From Melieria omissa (taxonomy: Eukaryota; Arthropoda; Insecta; Diptera; Ulidiidae): a DNA stretch of 64,000 nt. Where the stretch lies: positions 69,818,932-69,882,931 of the forward strand of contig OZ020270.1 of assembly GCA_963971225.1 (NCBI GenBank), given 5' to 3'. The notes under the pieces were generated by a model. The model ran no database searches, was not told the DNA's origin, and was given only the letters and a program-made list of their open reading frames with translations. Position numbers and translations under genes: made by a program. This document shows, piece after piece, positions 41,395-53,099 of the stretch. Position 1 is the first letter of the stretch. Every line of letters begins with the position of its first letter.

Positions 41395-42780
41395 ATGGTT
41401 AAATTCGAGCTGCTGAAGGTGGACCACCTGAAGAAGGAGCTGGCTGCCTGGAATTTGCCGACTGCTGGCGGAAAGGTGGAGTTGCAGTTGCGCTTGCGAG
41501 AAGCATGTGAGGAACGAGGCATCGATTGGACTGTGCACGAGTTCGGAGCGCAAGAACAAGAGGCATCGGCCAAAGTGGAGGAATCGCCTGCGGGTGCTCC
41601 GACGATGCAAAGTACGGCTGCGCCACCACAAGCAATGGACATGAGCCAGCTTATGGTTGCAATGAGAGGCATGTTCGAGACTTCAAACCGGGAAATAACA
41701 GCAAAACTTGAAAATGCAAATCGGGAGTTGTCCAGCAAGCCTCAGGAAAATTCTGCGCGCTTGGAGCAGAAGGTGGAGGAAATCTCAGACAGGATTAATG
41801 GGAAAGTCGAGCACCTGGAGACGCGAGTAGAGCACTTGGATAAGCGAGTCGATGACCTGGATGATTCCCTGAACAAACGAGTTAGCGACCTGGACGATTC
41901 CCTGAACAAACGAGTTGATAGTCTGGAAGACTCGATGAACAGGAAAATGGACAAGCGGCTTAGGGAGGTACAGCCGCGAGAATGGTTGCCGCCAGTTCCG
42001 GAAAGTGTTGCCACCTGAGCAGAAGTGCCTACTTATGATGGGACTACGCCGTTCGATACATTCAAGCTGCAATTCGACCTGGCTGCTCTGGAAAATCAGT
42101 GGACCGATGTAAGGAGACGTCGGAAATTGGCGCTGGCTCTTAAAGGTGCTGCGGCTGAGGTAATAAAATCAGTTCCAGAATGTTTACGAAGTGAGTACGA
42201 GACCGTCATAAGGGCGTTGGCAGCCAAATACAGCGATGAGCACAACAGAACGCTGTACTACTGTGAGCTGAAGAACCGCAGGCAAAGATCCAACGAGGCG
42301 CTGCAGACATATGCAGCAGACATTGAGCGGCTCGTGCAGCTGTGCTACCCGTCCTTCGGCGCTGAGGATCTCGAAAGGATGAAGATTGAGGCGTTTATTG
42401 AAGGTCTTCATGACCCGGAGACACGTTGCAGTGCGTTGATGATGGGCAAGCCGACAATTAGGGAGACGGTGACCAGCGCGATGACATATGAGGCGACATG
42501 GATTGGGAGCACTCGGTATGCACCTGCAAGGATACGCCAGATCCAGCCAGACAACGACACTACGATCCAGGCCATAAGCTCTGAGCCACCGGACAGGCCA
42601 CGGGTGGTCTCCTCTAAAGTTGTTTGCTGGGTATGTGGCAAGCAGGGCCACATATTACGAGACTGCCGCCAACGAAAGAGGCGTTCCCGTTCTCGATCGC
42701 AATCGCCTGAAGGGAGAAATACTGACAATCCAGGCCCAGCCAACAAGCGCAGGGCTGAGGACGGCGAGTCGTTAAACTAA
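41395..42780 (+). pseudogene. Gypsy gag with SAP-like and coiled-coil N-terminus
   Basis: The first part (41395-42018) opens with a SAP-like helix-turn-helix (LKVDHLKKELAAWNLPTAGG). An 11-residue repeated coiled coil follows (RVEHLDKRVDDLDDSLNKRV ...). An in-frame TGA at 42016-42018 then interrupts the frame, which continues to 42780 with the capsid region (YSDEHNRTLYYCELKNRRQR) and one zinc knuckle CWVCGKQGHILRDC (CX2CX4HX4C). The TGA follows ACC and could derive from CGA by CpG decay. A SAP domain in gag could help chromatin or DNA binding, which is inference. Protease lies in a different frame about 60 bp after the stop. Confidence 0.85.
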
Positions 42781-42836
42781 AACGGGTCAGCCCAAAGGGG
42801 CGTGAGCTGATCCCCACAATCTGCCGCCCCACCGTC

Positions 42837-43240
42837 CTTGTCTCACAGCTGAAACGACAGCCCAGAAGCTTGACAATTGAAGGAAGGATAGATGGAAAGT
42901 GGTTCGTGTTGACACTGGATACTGGAGCGTCATATTCGATCATAAAAAGGAAGCTGCTGAAGAACTGGGAACCGCTGCATGGCATACAGCTGCGGACTGC
43001 GACTGGCGAGCGCGCGCCGGTGAGAGGGAAAGTTACAAAAACGATTGCTATCGGCACCAGCAGCCTGGAACATGAGTTCATCGTCGCGGATATAATGGAC
43101 GAGGTGATTATCGGCGTGGAATTCATGATTAGGCACGGTTTTACGCTGGACCTGAAAGAAAATGTGTTGAGGTATGCCAACGTTGAATTCACGCTGCGCA
43201 CCGGCTATGCCAACACCGGAGGATACCAGCGAATTCTGAG
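42837..43240 (+). pseudogene. Gypsy protease
   Basis: Aspartic protease with catalytic LDTGAS (near 42918) and the second conserved patch VIIGVEFMIRHG (near 43107). It is in another frame relative to gag, compatible with programmed frameshifting. It leaves frame with RT at about 43215-43240 (an indel before EAIVWAKVDEDDG), so the polyprotein is broken. Confidence 0.85.
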
Positions 43241-43246
43241 GCAATT

Positions 43247-44830
43247 GTGTGGGCAAAGGTGGACGAGGACGATGGGACGAGTCGGCTGTGGGTTGTAGAA
43301 GCACCGAAACAAGGACACGACAACATCATCATCGGACGTACATTAGTGGAACCTAAGAATGGCAGAATAACAGTTAGAATACTGAACCCCCTGAATGCAC
43401 CCAGATATGTCGGGAAAGATGAGGTAATTGGCGAGTGTAAGGAAGCTGTAGCAGTGGTCAATTGCGAGAGTAACCCGCCTGGAGGTAATAAGAAGAGCGG
43501 TTTTAACATGGACGCCATACCGCAGGAGAACCAGTGGAGCAGCGAGTTGACGGCCAAGCCGAAACAGAAGGCGAGGTCACTCCTGCAGCACTATGGGTCA
43601 ATATTTGCGGCAGAAGTAGGCGGAAGAACAGCCATAGTGAAGCACAACATCGACACCGGAAGTGCAAAACCGATTCGCCAAACGCCAAGACGAGTTCCTC
43701 TGGCCAAGAGGGAAGAGGTCACAAATTTGATCGAGACCATGCGGAAAGACAAGATCATAGAGCCTTCTTCGGGCCCCTGGTGCTCGCCGGTCGTGCTAGT
43801 CAAGAAAAAAGATGGCCGTACCCGGTTTTGTGTGGCTTATCGGAAGCTCAATGATGTGACCAAGAAGGACAGTTATCCACTACCTCGGATCGATGACACC
43901 TTGGACACACTGTCAGGCACACAGTGGTTCTCCACGCTCGACTTACGCAGCGGCTATTGGCAGGTAGAGCTTGCAGACAAGGACAAGGAGAAAACGGCTT
44001 TCAGTGTTGGCGATGGTTTGTGGCAGTTCACCGTCATGCCGTTTGGACTCTGCAACGCACCAGCAACATTCGAGCGGCTAATGGAATGCGTGCTAAACGG
44101 GCTGCATTGGCGGACGTGCCTGGTGCACCTCGACGACATAATCGTGATGGGTAAAAACCTCGACGACCCTCTGGGAAATCTTAAGGAGGTATTCGAGCGG
44201 ATACGAGAAGCCGGGCTTAAACTCAACCCAAGGAAGTGGTCGCTGTTCCAAAAGGAGGTCAAGTATCAAGGTCATACGGTTTCTGCCCGCAGAGTACATA
44301 CGGATGAAGGCAAAATCACGGCGGTGAAGGAGTGGCCCCGGCCACGCAATCTGCACGAATTCCGCAGTTTCCTGGGCCTGTGCACATACTACCGCCGATT
44401 TGTTCCGGGATTCGCGAACATAGCCAGCAGCTTGCACAAACTGACGAAAAAGAGCCAAGCTTTCGAGTGGAATGAGGAGCAGGAACAGGCTTTTGCTCGT
44501 CTGAAAGAAAAACTGTGCAGTGCCCCAATTCTGGCCTTCCCCGTGCCTGGGGAGATGTTTGTGCTGGATACGGATGCAAGCGGGAATAGTATTGGCGGTG
44601 TGCTATCACAGATAATAGACGGCCAGGAACAAGTGATAGCATACTACAGTAGGGTTCTATCGAAACCGGAACGCAACTACTGTGTGACACGGAGCGAACT
44701 GCTGGCGGTATTGGACTGCGTAAAACACTTCCACAAATATCTGTATGGACAAAGGTTTCGCCTGCGCACAGATCATGCGGCATTGAGATGGCTCCTGAAC
44801 TTTGAAGATCCTGAAGAGCAATTTGGCGCG
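43247..44830 (+). pseudogene. Gypsy reverse transcriptase and RNase H
   Basis: RT motifs in order: RFCVAYRKLN, FSTLDLRSGYWQVEL (motif A Asp), FTVMPFGLCNAPATFERLM, LVHLDDIIVMG (the YxDD box, here with H before L) and YQGHTVSARRV. RNase H follows with VLDTDASGNSIGGVLSQ, SRSELLAVL-type helix, LRTDHAALRWLLNF. The frame breaks near 44825, where an extra T lies in CAATTTGGCG. The catalytic residues of RT and RNase H are all present. Confidence 0.9.
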
Positions 44831-45527
44831 GTGGATCGAGCGACTGCAGAGCTACGACTACACGATAGAACATCGTAAGGGCAGTAGCCATGGAAATGCC
44901 GATGCCTTGTCCCGCCGTCCGTGCAAAGTCGAATGCAGGCAATGCTCGCGAGCCGAAAGCAAAGAGCAGATAGTGGACGTCCGGTTGGTAAGCGTCATGC
45001 CAGAGGAAGAGTGGTCTGCGGAGAGGCTACAAAAGAACCAGCGTGAGGATGCGGATCTTGCGAAAATCGTCAAAGACAAGGAGCAAGGCGCACGTCCAGA
45101 CTGGCAGGAGATGGCCGGCGAAAGCCCGATCGCTAAGGCTTACTGGGCACAGTGGAAAAGTCTGCGGCTGAAAGAAGGCTGCCTGTACCGTGAGTGGGAG
45201 AGCGCGGATGGTCGGACCAGCAACCCCCTAATGGTAGTGCCGAAATGCAGAATCAACGAGGTCATCGAGGCATACCATAACGACTCCAGTGGAGGGCACC
45301 TAGGCATCACCAAAACAGTCGCCAAAATAAAGAGACGATTCTACTGGGTAGGATGTCAGGAGTCTGTAGCCGAGTGGATTAAGAGCTGCGACCGATGTTC
45401 AGCCGCGAAAGGGCCGACAAGAAAATCTCGAGGCCGCATGCAGCAGTACAACGTGGGAGCGCCCTTCGAGCGGATTGCTATGGACGTCGCCGGCCCATTC
45501 CCAACTAGTACTCAAGGCAACAAATAT
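44831..45527 (+). pseudogene. Gypsy RNase H end and truncated integrase
   Basis: Resumes as ARWIERLQSYDYTIEHRKGS and HGNADALSRRPC. The integrase H2C2 zinc-binding domain follows (HNDSSGGHLG ... CDRCSAAKG). The catalytic core opens with RIAMDVAGPFPTSTQGNKY, containing the first Asp of the DDE triad. The LINE insertion ends it there, so the second Asp and the Glu are missing. Confidence 0.9.
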
Positions 45528-45757
45528 TTATTTATTTATTTATTTATTCAAAGGACAAGAGGTAGCGCAGTGAGAGATTTCGCTCTCTTAATTGCACATC
45601 AGTAATACGTGATTTTCAACATTTTGAGTTTATAACTAACCTTAAAAAGAAAAATAACGATGTATGCTTAATTTCTAAATTTAAGAATTTAGGAATTGGG
45701 TAGAAAGATAGAAAGATAAAACACGATAGAAAGATAAAGATAAAAGATAGATAAGAT

Positions 45758-46962
45758 TCACATTGCATGAAAAAACTTAGTAACTGCCCTTTTGAAGCAT
45801 CTTGTGCTGTTCAGAGTTTTGATACTAGTTGGTAAAGTGTTCCATAGTCTGACAGCACTAACAAAGAACAGTCTAGAGGACGTTAATGTAACATATCTGG
45901 GGATAATTATGTTATGAGTACGTGAGGAGACAACAAAACGTAACTTTTCATACAGATAGTGCGGCTGACGACATTTAATTAATTTGTACAGAAAAATAAC
46001 ATTACGAACATTGAGATAGTCAGTTACACAGAACCCAAGAATATTTTTCGTCAGGTGCGAGATATGCTCAAATTTTCTCTTATAATATATGAATCTAGCT
46101 GCGAAGTTTAAAGTTATTGTTAATTTATTTTTTGACACACAGTCTAGACTGCCATATATCAGTTCAAAGTACGAGATATGTGGGACAACAAGGGTCTTAA
46201 CCAACTTAAGTTTAATTTCAGAAGACAAACAAAAACATGAATGCCACAAAGTTCTCAAGACATAATACATTTTGGACAAACAGGCACTAATGTGATTTGT
46301 GCAAGTTAAACGGTTGTTTATCCTGTAGCCAAGATTTGTCACCACAGACTGATATTGCAGCTCTGTCCGCCCTACAACTATGGGAGACAAGCTCACAAGA
46401 TCATACGATACACACGATATGGGAAGTGCTTGTGTTTTAGCCACATTTAAGCAAAGGCCGTTTTTTGAGGCCCAGGTTATAATGCGTTCAAGATCTTCAT
46501 TTAGTCTAAATACTAAGTCTTCACCAAGACCAATTGGACGTGAAAAATATATTTGAGCATCATCAGCATATAGGTGAATTGATGCATTGCGGCAACAGTG
46601 GACAATATCATTAACAAACATACTGAAGAGAATTGGACCCAAAATAGATCCCTGAGGTACCCCACAGGCAACTCTTTTGCGTTGCGATATACGGGTACCA
46701 CATTGTACCTGTTGGAATCTCTCAGACAGATAGCTTTCCATGAGTTTAACAGATGATAATTTGAAGCCAAAGTAATGCTTAAGTTTTAAAAGCAAAATAT
46801 CATGGCTGACTGTGTCGAATGCTTTTGAGAAACCAAGAAGTACTAAGATTGTCAAAGATTTACTGTCAAAAGCTGGACGAATGTCATCAATAATTTTAAG
46901 TATGGCAGTAGCACAACTATGACCAGGTCTGAAACCAGATTGGAACTCACTGAGAAGGTTAT
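45758..46962 (-). pseudogene. LINE reverse transcriptase, C-terminal part
   Basis: Starts after the solo LTR with NLLSEFQSGFRPGHSCAT, then motif A as LVLLGFSKAFDTVSHDILL, GVPQGSILGPILFSMFVNDI and the intact YADDAQIYFS box. The C-terminal domain ends at 45758 (KRAVTKFFHAM). The first motif A Asp, normally LDFSKAFD in this group, is Gly (GGT), which should abolish polymerase activity. Apart from that and the insertions the frame is long and clean. Confidence 0.85.
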
Positions 46963-48026
46963 TGTAGTGGTACTACCTAACCATCTATGCCGACCATAAC
47001 ATTGCATGTAGTGCTACTACGCAATCACTCATGCCGACCAGAACAAATCACCGTACACTTGCGCACACAAATTCGCGGGTGTCAAATGGCTGCACTTGAA
47101 GTCGCCACGGTGCGCTATTCGCAACCACTTGAGCGAGCGGAGTGACATACGATGCCACCTACCGCAGTGCATTGCAACAATACTGCAACGCGCATTATGC
47201 CGACCCTTTGGCGGCGTGGGAAACGATCGGAAAATATCCGAGGCCGTTTAGCGCCGGCCACTGACCCAATTGCAAATGTGCTGACGCAGAAGAAGTGGCC
47301 CAGGTCGATGATTGGTCAAACGAAAAATATCGTGGAAAGGGAGGCGGAGCCCTGGAAATGCATGACAGTATAACAGTTATAATTTTAGTATATAAGACCC
47401 AAATTTTCCAAATAAAGTTAACTTCTTGTTCGATAATCAAAGTGCCTGGTGGCATTGTTTTATTTGATCAGAGGTTCAAACAGATCGGCTTTTCGGAGCC
47501 AGAAAACATTGGCGCGGCCCGCCGAATAAACATAGGCCAAAACTACACTTACACACTTAACCCTTTCCTTCCCATGGTAGCCATATGGCTACCAAATTCA
47601 AATTTGGAATTTCGATGTATAATTTTCGATTTTCCCCCATTTTATGAATTGTATCGCTTTAAAGAATCAGTGTTCTGAGCTTTTTCAGCAAAGGACACCA
47701 AATAACTCTAAAATTCTAACAAATAACTCTAAAAACTTGTAAATAAGGGACATTTTGTTTTCATATAAAATATGTTTTAATTTTGCTTCATAAAAGCCCA
47801 GTGTAGTCTAGTGTAGTATGGCTACCTCCTCCTCGCACCTCCCACTGGAAAGTCGAAACCATTTTAAATATGATGCAAAATACTTTTAAATAGTTCTCTC
47901 GTTTCAAGTAACCAACTTCCAATTTGTTTCTATGGCTATTTCATAATTCGGGAAGGAAAGGGTTAAAGAAACTTACACTTCAGCCACCGCACGAACAGTT
48001 ACCACACCATACATCTGACCACCACA
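46963..48026 (+). mobile_element. Solo LTR inside LINE, Gypsy-type (4-bp TSD)
   Basis: Starts TGTAGTGGTACTACC and ends GACCACCACA, flanked by TTAT on both sides (46959-46962 and 48027-48030). Removing it and one TTAT restores the LINE RT frame. Contains TAGTATATAAGACCC (TATA box, about 47388) and AATAAAG (about 47420). It hosts a TTAA MITE; net LTR length is about 660 bp. Confidence 0.8.
47561..47962. mobile_element. piggyBac-type MITE (402 bp)
   Basis: Perfect 13-bp TIRs CCCTTTCCTTCCC / GGGAAGGAAAGGG bordered by TTAA on both sides (47557-47560 and 47963-47966). TTAA targets with CCC-starting ends are the piggyBac hallmark. Inner ATGGCTAC/GTAGCCAT repeats. Non-coding. Youngest layer at this place: MITE in LTR in LINE in Gypsy. 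Confidence 0.88.
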
Positions 48027-48030
48027 TTAT

Positions 48031-49661
48031 GTTTATTCATATGCGACATAATTTGTGTTGAAATTAGTTTTTCATAGACCTTTGCTAGTGCTGGTAATAT
48101 ACTGATAGGCCTAAAGTTTTGTGGAGTGTCAGGATTATTAATTTTAGCAACCGGGAGTACATTTGCTATTTTCCAGAGGCTTGGAAAAGTAGAACTGGTC
48201 AACGAAAAATTAATAATATGTGTGAGTGAGGAAAGTACGACTGGGAGAATTAACTTTAAGAACCGCAAGCTGAGATTGTTCACACCTATGGCGTCGGATT
48301 TTATAACATAAATACACTTAGTAACGTCATCCTCAGAGGCTGTGTCAAATGAAAAAGTACACGCAGGACTACAAATTGAGTTATGATTTAAATTGAAAGG
48401 TGGCTTGCTCGCAGCAGTGCTAGAACTAAGGAAGTAAGAATTCATTACATCAGGATCAATTTTACAAGTCTTTTCACCATTAGTACCCACACCTAGTGAC
48501 TTTATATTTCGCCACAAAAGTTTAGGGGGGAGATCAATATGGACCTTGTTTTGAAGGTACATATTTCTTTTTGGAGTGGCGCACAGCTAGAGTAACTTGA
48601 TTTCTAATTTTTTTGTAAGCATTCCAGTGCTCAGTAGAACGGTTTCGTTTCCAAAAACTGTACGCTTTACTCCGAAGCTTTATAAGGTCCAAAATGGTTT
48701 TGGTGAACCATGGCTTTTTATTTCCAGAAATTGTAACAATGCGAACAGGGACATATTTATCAAATAGGTAAGATATCAGCATTGTGAAATGGCCTAATTT
48801 ATCGTCAACATTAGCACAGAACCAGCAGGCATTCCAATGTAGCGAGGAACTTTCTTCTAAAAGTCCTTGCAAATGTATGCTTTTGAAGTCCCGGTATGTC
48901 AAATTAGTTTGAGGAGATACACAAAAATGAATATTATATGACAAAAATAACAGGTCGTGGTCAGAAACTCCGGCTAAAGGAAATTGTTCAAAGTGATTAA
49001 TGCTTCCAACATCACTTACAACAAAAATGTCCAAAAGACTAGGTTTACAGTGTGGGGCAAAGCGGGTTGCGTATTGATTAACAACCGTGAAGCCATAGGA
49101 GTTAAAATTATCATGTAGATCCCTGGATTTTGAGTCAGTTGACAGTAAATCTATATTAAAATCACTACAGACTATTACATGCACATAACTAGAAGACAAT
49201 TGAGACATTTTGATAAACAAATCAGTGAGATTATTAGAGCGATGGCGATTATAGACACAAACAAGTAAGCATTTATTGACACTGTTATTAATTTCAACAA
49301 AAAGACATTCAACAACATCAGGGAATAGAGAGCTGTGTATTACCTTGCAGTTCAACCTAGATTTGTAATATACAGCCAAGCCTCCACCTCTGGTTTCCCT
49401 GGCTCTATCATTTCTTATCAAAGAAAAGTCACAAAGAGTATACGCACTGTTGTCAAAATCGGGCTTAAACCATGTCTCAGTCACACAAACCACATCAATA
49501 TCAATGTCATCAAAAATATAGTTAAGGTAGTCAAGTTTGTCAGAAGTTAAACTCCGTGCATTGAAGTGGCAAACCTTGAACCCTCTATGATAGCCGCTTG
49601 CTAGTTTTAACATCGGCTTGAGATGTTCATTGTTAGTGTGCAGACGTACCCTATCGCTCAT
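48031..49661 (-). pseudogene. LINE ORF2: endonuclease and RT N-terminal part
   Basis: 49661 starts the frame (MSDRVRL). The APE-type endonuclease follows: VCHFNARSLTSDKLDYL, VVCVTETWFKPD (catalytic Glu), SDFNIDLLS and AGVSDHDLLFLSYN (catalytic Asp-His). The frame shifts by one near 48563 and continues with HIDLPPKLLWRNIKSLGVGT, then ANVLPVAKINNPDTPQNFRP (RT block 1) up to the LTR insertion after NKHN. Endonuclease residues look intact. Confidence 0.85.
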
Positions 49662-49864
49662 GTTAACAGGCAGTAGATGCTTACTGCCAGACAGTTACAG
49701 AAAATGAGCAGATAGGAGAAAAAGTTAGATAGTAAACCAGAAGATAGCACGAAAGTTAAAGTAGGGAAACTTATAACTAGATACAAAAACAAATTAAGGC
49801 ACATGAGAAAAGTAAAGTAACTTAAAACTACATACACAATTAAGTTAGTGTGCATGGCTTCCAA

Positions 49865-50700
49865 TTAGTTCGCTGAGTTAGGAACAGCAGCTGCAATGCG
49901 ATCAGCACACGCTCGGTCGACAACTTTTACTGCCTCACTGGTGGGCTGTGCTCTCACGAAAATTTGTCCACGAATTGAGAACGCACTCGCCAGCCGCCTT
50001 TGCCTTTTCAATTGTGTGGCGTAGTTCATCAGCTCGCGGTTCTTCTTTGTAAGACTTTCGTGAACAAGGATTTTCTCGTCAGCACTGATTCCAACGTCAC
50101 GCAGAGTAAGCGGTCGGCGAGTAGTCTTGCTGCGCTTAGCAATAGCCCGAAACAACAACGAGCGGTCATGTGGAGAGTTCAATTTGACAACAATTGGCGA
50201 AGGATTGCTGTTGTTGTTGTTATTTTTGGGTAGGCGAAAAGCAGAGCGGATAGAAGGAGGGTGCAAATTGACAGATTCGCAAAGATGGGTGAAGGCTGAT
50301 GAAAGGCTCTCCTCGCTGGTATGTGGCACTCCATATATAATTATGTCAGTGGACACTAAATTGTTCTCCACCTCATCTAGCTGTTGACGTAGGGTAAGAA
50401 CATCTTTGTCGTGTCCCACTGGTTGACCACGCAACGCTTCAATTGCACTCACCCTTGCTTCCATCACTTTCATATCCGATTTAATGTTTGCGAGCTCAGC
50501 TGCAATTTCGCCCATTCTCTGCATTACTCGCCCTTCCGTCTCATTGAGCTTTGCAATTATGCTCTCCATGTGAGTCTCCAGTTTCGCTTCGAATCTCTCA
50601 AAGTAACTACCTGCTGCAGGGCTCTCAACTCTCTTCTGTACCGTTTGTATTGGCACAGTATTTTGTTGAGGAGAGGCTTTGCGCGCGCTTTTTCGCATGA
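49865..50700 (-). CDS. LINE ORF1 (coiled coil and RRM-like)
   Basis: Open for about 278 codons from the Met at 50700, preferred because upstream in-frame sequence is 5' UTR-like. A long coiled coil (RFEAKLETHMESIIAKLNET ... KSDMKVMEARVSAIEALRG) leads to an RRM-like segment (TDIIIYGVPHTSEESLSSAF ... RSAFRLPKNNN) and a basic C-terminal part (KKNRELMNYATQLKRQRRLA). This is the usual layout of RNA-binding ORF1 proteins in L1/CR1-like elements, probably forming RNPs with element RNA. No disruption in this frame. Confidence 0.75.
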
Positions 50701-50930
50701 TTTCGTTTGTGGAGTCCGTGATGATGATAATGGAAATTAGAAACGTGGTTGGCACAGCTGGAAGCGTATAGCACAGGTAAAACGTTGTGCAGGCGATCGC
50801 CACCAAGATGTCAGCGCAGCTAGTAAGGTTGTCAGAGCTCCACAGTTGGTTAGTTCGGCGGTAGAGTGCAGTCCAACGCAGCGCCACAGAAACACGTCTA
50901 CTCACGATAACACATTCGGCTTTGTCGATG

Positions 50931-51153
50931 GCCGGGTGCGGCGCAGCGAGTCAGTCTGGTTTTGACAAGTGAAGTTGCCACACGGACTAATTAAGCAAAT
51001 ACTTAAGTGTACGAACAGTAAAGTGTAAAACTGTGAATAATAAAATGACTGTTGGTTCATAATTGGCTGCGTTGGAATAATTAAAGTTGTTTCATTTTCA
51101 AATTGCACAATCCAGTGATACGTACTAGCCCACTAGAACTAGAATTCGTTACA
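50931..51153 (+). mobile_element. Partial Gypsy LTR after the LINE (3' LTR remnant)
   Basis: Same ~220 bp as at 10208-10430. Given its position after the interrupted Gypsy element it may be that element's 3' LTR, with the intervening integrase end and U3 lost when the LINE inserted or by later deletion. Several differences from the 5' LTR. Confidence 0.65.
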
Positions 51154-51869
51154 CTATTATGTGCACCCAATGCTGCACAATTGGCAGCCATGCTGGGTCA
51201 ACCCGTGAAGCTGCAGAAAGCAACTCTTTCTTGTAAGCTAGACAGGAGTTGGCAGGCATGCGAACTGATGAAATCGAGGAGTTGGCAATTGGGAGACCGA
51301 AATCAAAATCTTGCGGAAGAATTGAGCGTATTATTTTAGCATATTTAATTCCATTACAATTGACTGTTCTGCATATTATTCGTGCAAGGAGCTTGAAATT
51401 CTTCTTAGCACACGTAGCACTTGAAAAATACAACAAATAACCCTCGAGCGCTATAACGCTCTATACAGAAGTTTTTTGTTAAAAATTCTAAACCCTCCGC
51501 GTTATGAATAAAAATGCCTTTGTCGATTTCTTCTGGTTCTGACATATACTTTCTTATTGATCTTACTTCCAAACATCGCCAGGTTTGTTTTATACTTTTC
51601 ATGACACCTTACACGCTTTTGGATAAATACAAAAGTTGGTTGGATATGGAGACCTGCAGATTGCTCTCCAGTGCTCCACAGTACCAATCGGCAGCGAATT
51701 AGCTAATTAAGTATCTTTGTCTAATCAATTTTTACCGATTCGAACTGGGAAGCCCTTCCAGATGCGCCACTGTGAGATGTCTACCATAGAATATAAACAT
51801 TAATTGGTATTCATCCCAACCATTTTGCAAACCACTCCACTCAGAAGCACATTGCACCTTCGTCTTCAC

Positions 51870-52086
51870 CTGTGAATTAATCTTTTGTTTTCCAAATAAC
51901 GCATGCCATTGCATATCTGCAGAGCGAACTCACAACGCGTCGGTATGGTGAGGAAACATCTTTAAGACACTCTACCAGCAAACGCAAATGAGCTTACTCG
52001 GTAACCAGCATCAGGGGGTCCGTTGCTAACATTATGCCGTACAGCCGAACAATATTCTCGTGCTCCATGGAATGCATAATGGCAGC
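51870..52086 (-). pseudogene. Ack-like kinase exon fragment, second copy
   Basis: Identical layout to 11147-11363, including the stop after LMLVTE and the frameshift before FLTIPTRCEF. Lesions predate the duplication. Confidence 0.8.
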
Positions 52087-52100
52087 CTATTTGACTGCAA

Positions 52101-52351
52101 CATGGGTATGCGCAGAATGGGATTATGCTTCGCTATACTGGAGTCAGCGGTGCGCACATTAATCACAAACAGTTCCGAATTCTGACCCATAGCCTTGTCC
52201 GCCGAATAAACTACCTGATTGCCAGAGTAACTGAAATTGCAGGTGTGCAACAACGACTTGGCCGGTATGGACACGATTACAGAATCAAATTCTACATCCC
52301 AAATCTTGGTGGTCATATCACCAGCGTCGAATATCAGCTTCGACGTTGCTG
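52101..52351 (-). pseudogene. eIF3i exon fragment, second copy
   Basis: Same WD40 fragment as at 11378-11628, unchanged in translation. Confidence 0.85.
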
Positions 52352-52387
52352 TTTTTGTGGTTAATGCTCAATATTTTGCATTGCTGC

Positions 52388-52649
52388 AGTTATTCACAAA
52401 TCTTTCGACCAGAATCGGCACCTCTACAGCATGGCACAAGTTCAAGTGGCCGTCTCTCCAGCGAAGTGATGAAACTCAACTCAACAGCTTATAGCCCAGT
52501 TCGAATGGCACCACATAGTCATCCTCGGCACGGAGAATCATCACCGCCTGCTTAAACTCACCAATGTGCTTTACCGTTTCGAACCGCAGCGAATTGGCGT
52601 ACATGGGCTGTGCAATGATAAAATCAAACCAGGACAGATCTCTGAACGG
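52388..52649 (-). pseudogene. ABHD12-like fragment, second copy
   Basis: Same as 11665-11926, with AEDDYVVPFELGYKLL and the C-terminal remnant. Confidence 0.75.
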
Positions 52650-52684
52650 CTGCAGACACACGAAACAAAATACACTTTCAATAT

Positions 52685-53099
52685 TGTAACGATGAGTCAC
52701 TCTGTGCTGTACTATGCATGAATGCTTTTCCAAGCATACTTTTAGGCATGCACTTTGGAGTACGCCAAACTTGCTATAATTCCGATATGGCGAGGATGGT
52801 TCGCGAACGGTGATGAGCTGTGCTAGAAAAATCGAGATAGAGAGTACAACTAGAATGTGCAAGAGACTTCGGCGCGGTAAGAAAACTAGTATAAAAGCAG
52901 CAGTGTGCAGCACAGAGAGTCGAGTCTGTGTTGAGCAAGCAAAAGGGAAACATGCAATAGTAGTAGTGTAAAGTAGTAACAAGTGTAAATTTGTAAATAA
53001 AGCGATTGTTGGTTTTTCATTGCGTTTTGCGCCGAGTAATTGAAGTGGTTTTATTTTCAGCACAATCCAAACGAACTTGGAAAACTCATTTTCGTAACA
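52685..53099 (+). mobile_element. Solo Gypsy-type LTR, second copy (undeleted)
   Basis: 415 bp, carrying the 37 bp (GGGAAACATGCAATAGTAGT and onward) missing from the first copy. Same ATAT duplication on both sides. Confidence 0.8.

Larger units (their letters stand above)
40902..45530 (+). mobile_element. Ty3/Gypsy LTR retrotransposon (interrupted at integrase)
   Basis: 5' LTR, leader, gag, protease, RT-RNase H and the start of integrase in order. The element is cut inside integrase by the LINE whose A/T tail begins near 45524; the rest of integrase and any following frame are missing. A partial LTR of the same family follows the LINE at 50931. No env-like frame is present. Frames are broken in at least three places, so it is defective. 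Confidence 0.9.
45524..50930 (-). mobile_element. CR1-like non-LTR retrotransposon (LINE)
   Basis: Minus-strand element with ORF1, endonuclease and RT, and a 3' tail of (AAAT)n seen on the plus strand as TTTATTTATTTATTTATTTA near 45527. Inserted in the Gypsy integrase. Interrupted between RT blocks by a solo LTR (46963-48026). Clade assignment (CR1/L2-like rather than Jockey) rests on the coiled-coil ORF1 and short tandem tail and is tentative. Confidence 0.8.

Noticed and set aside
41395..45530. Infectious errantivirus-like provirus
   Set aside because: No env-like frame is present, gag, protease, RNase H and integrase frames are broken, and integrase is truncated.
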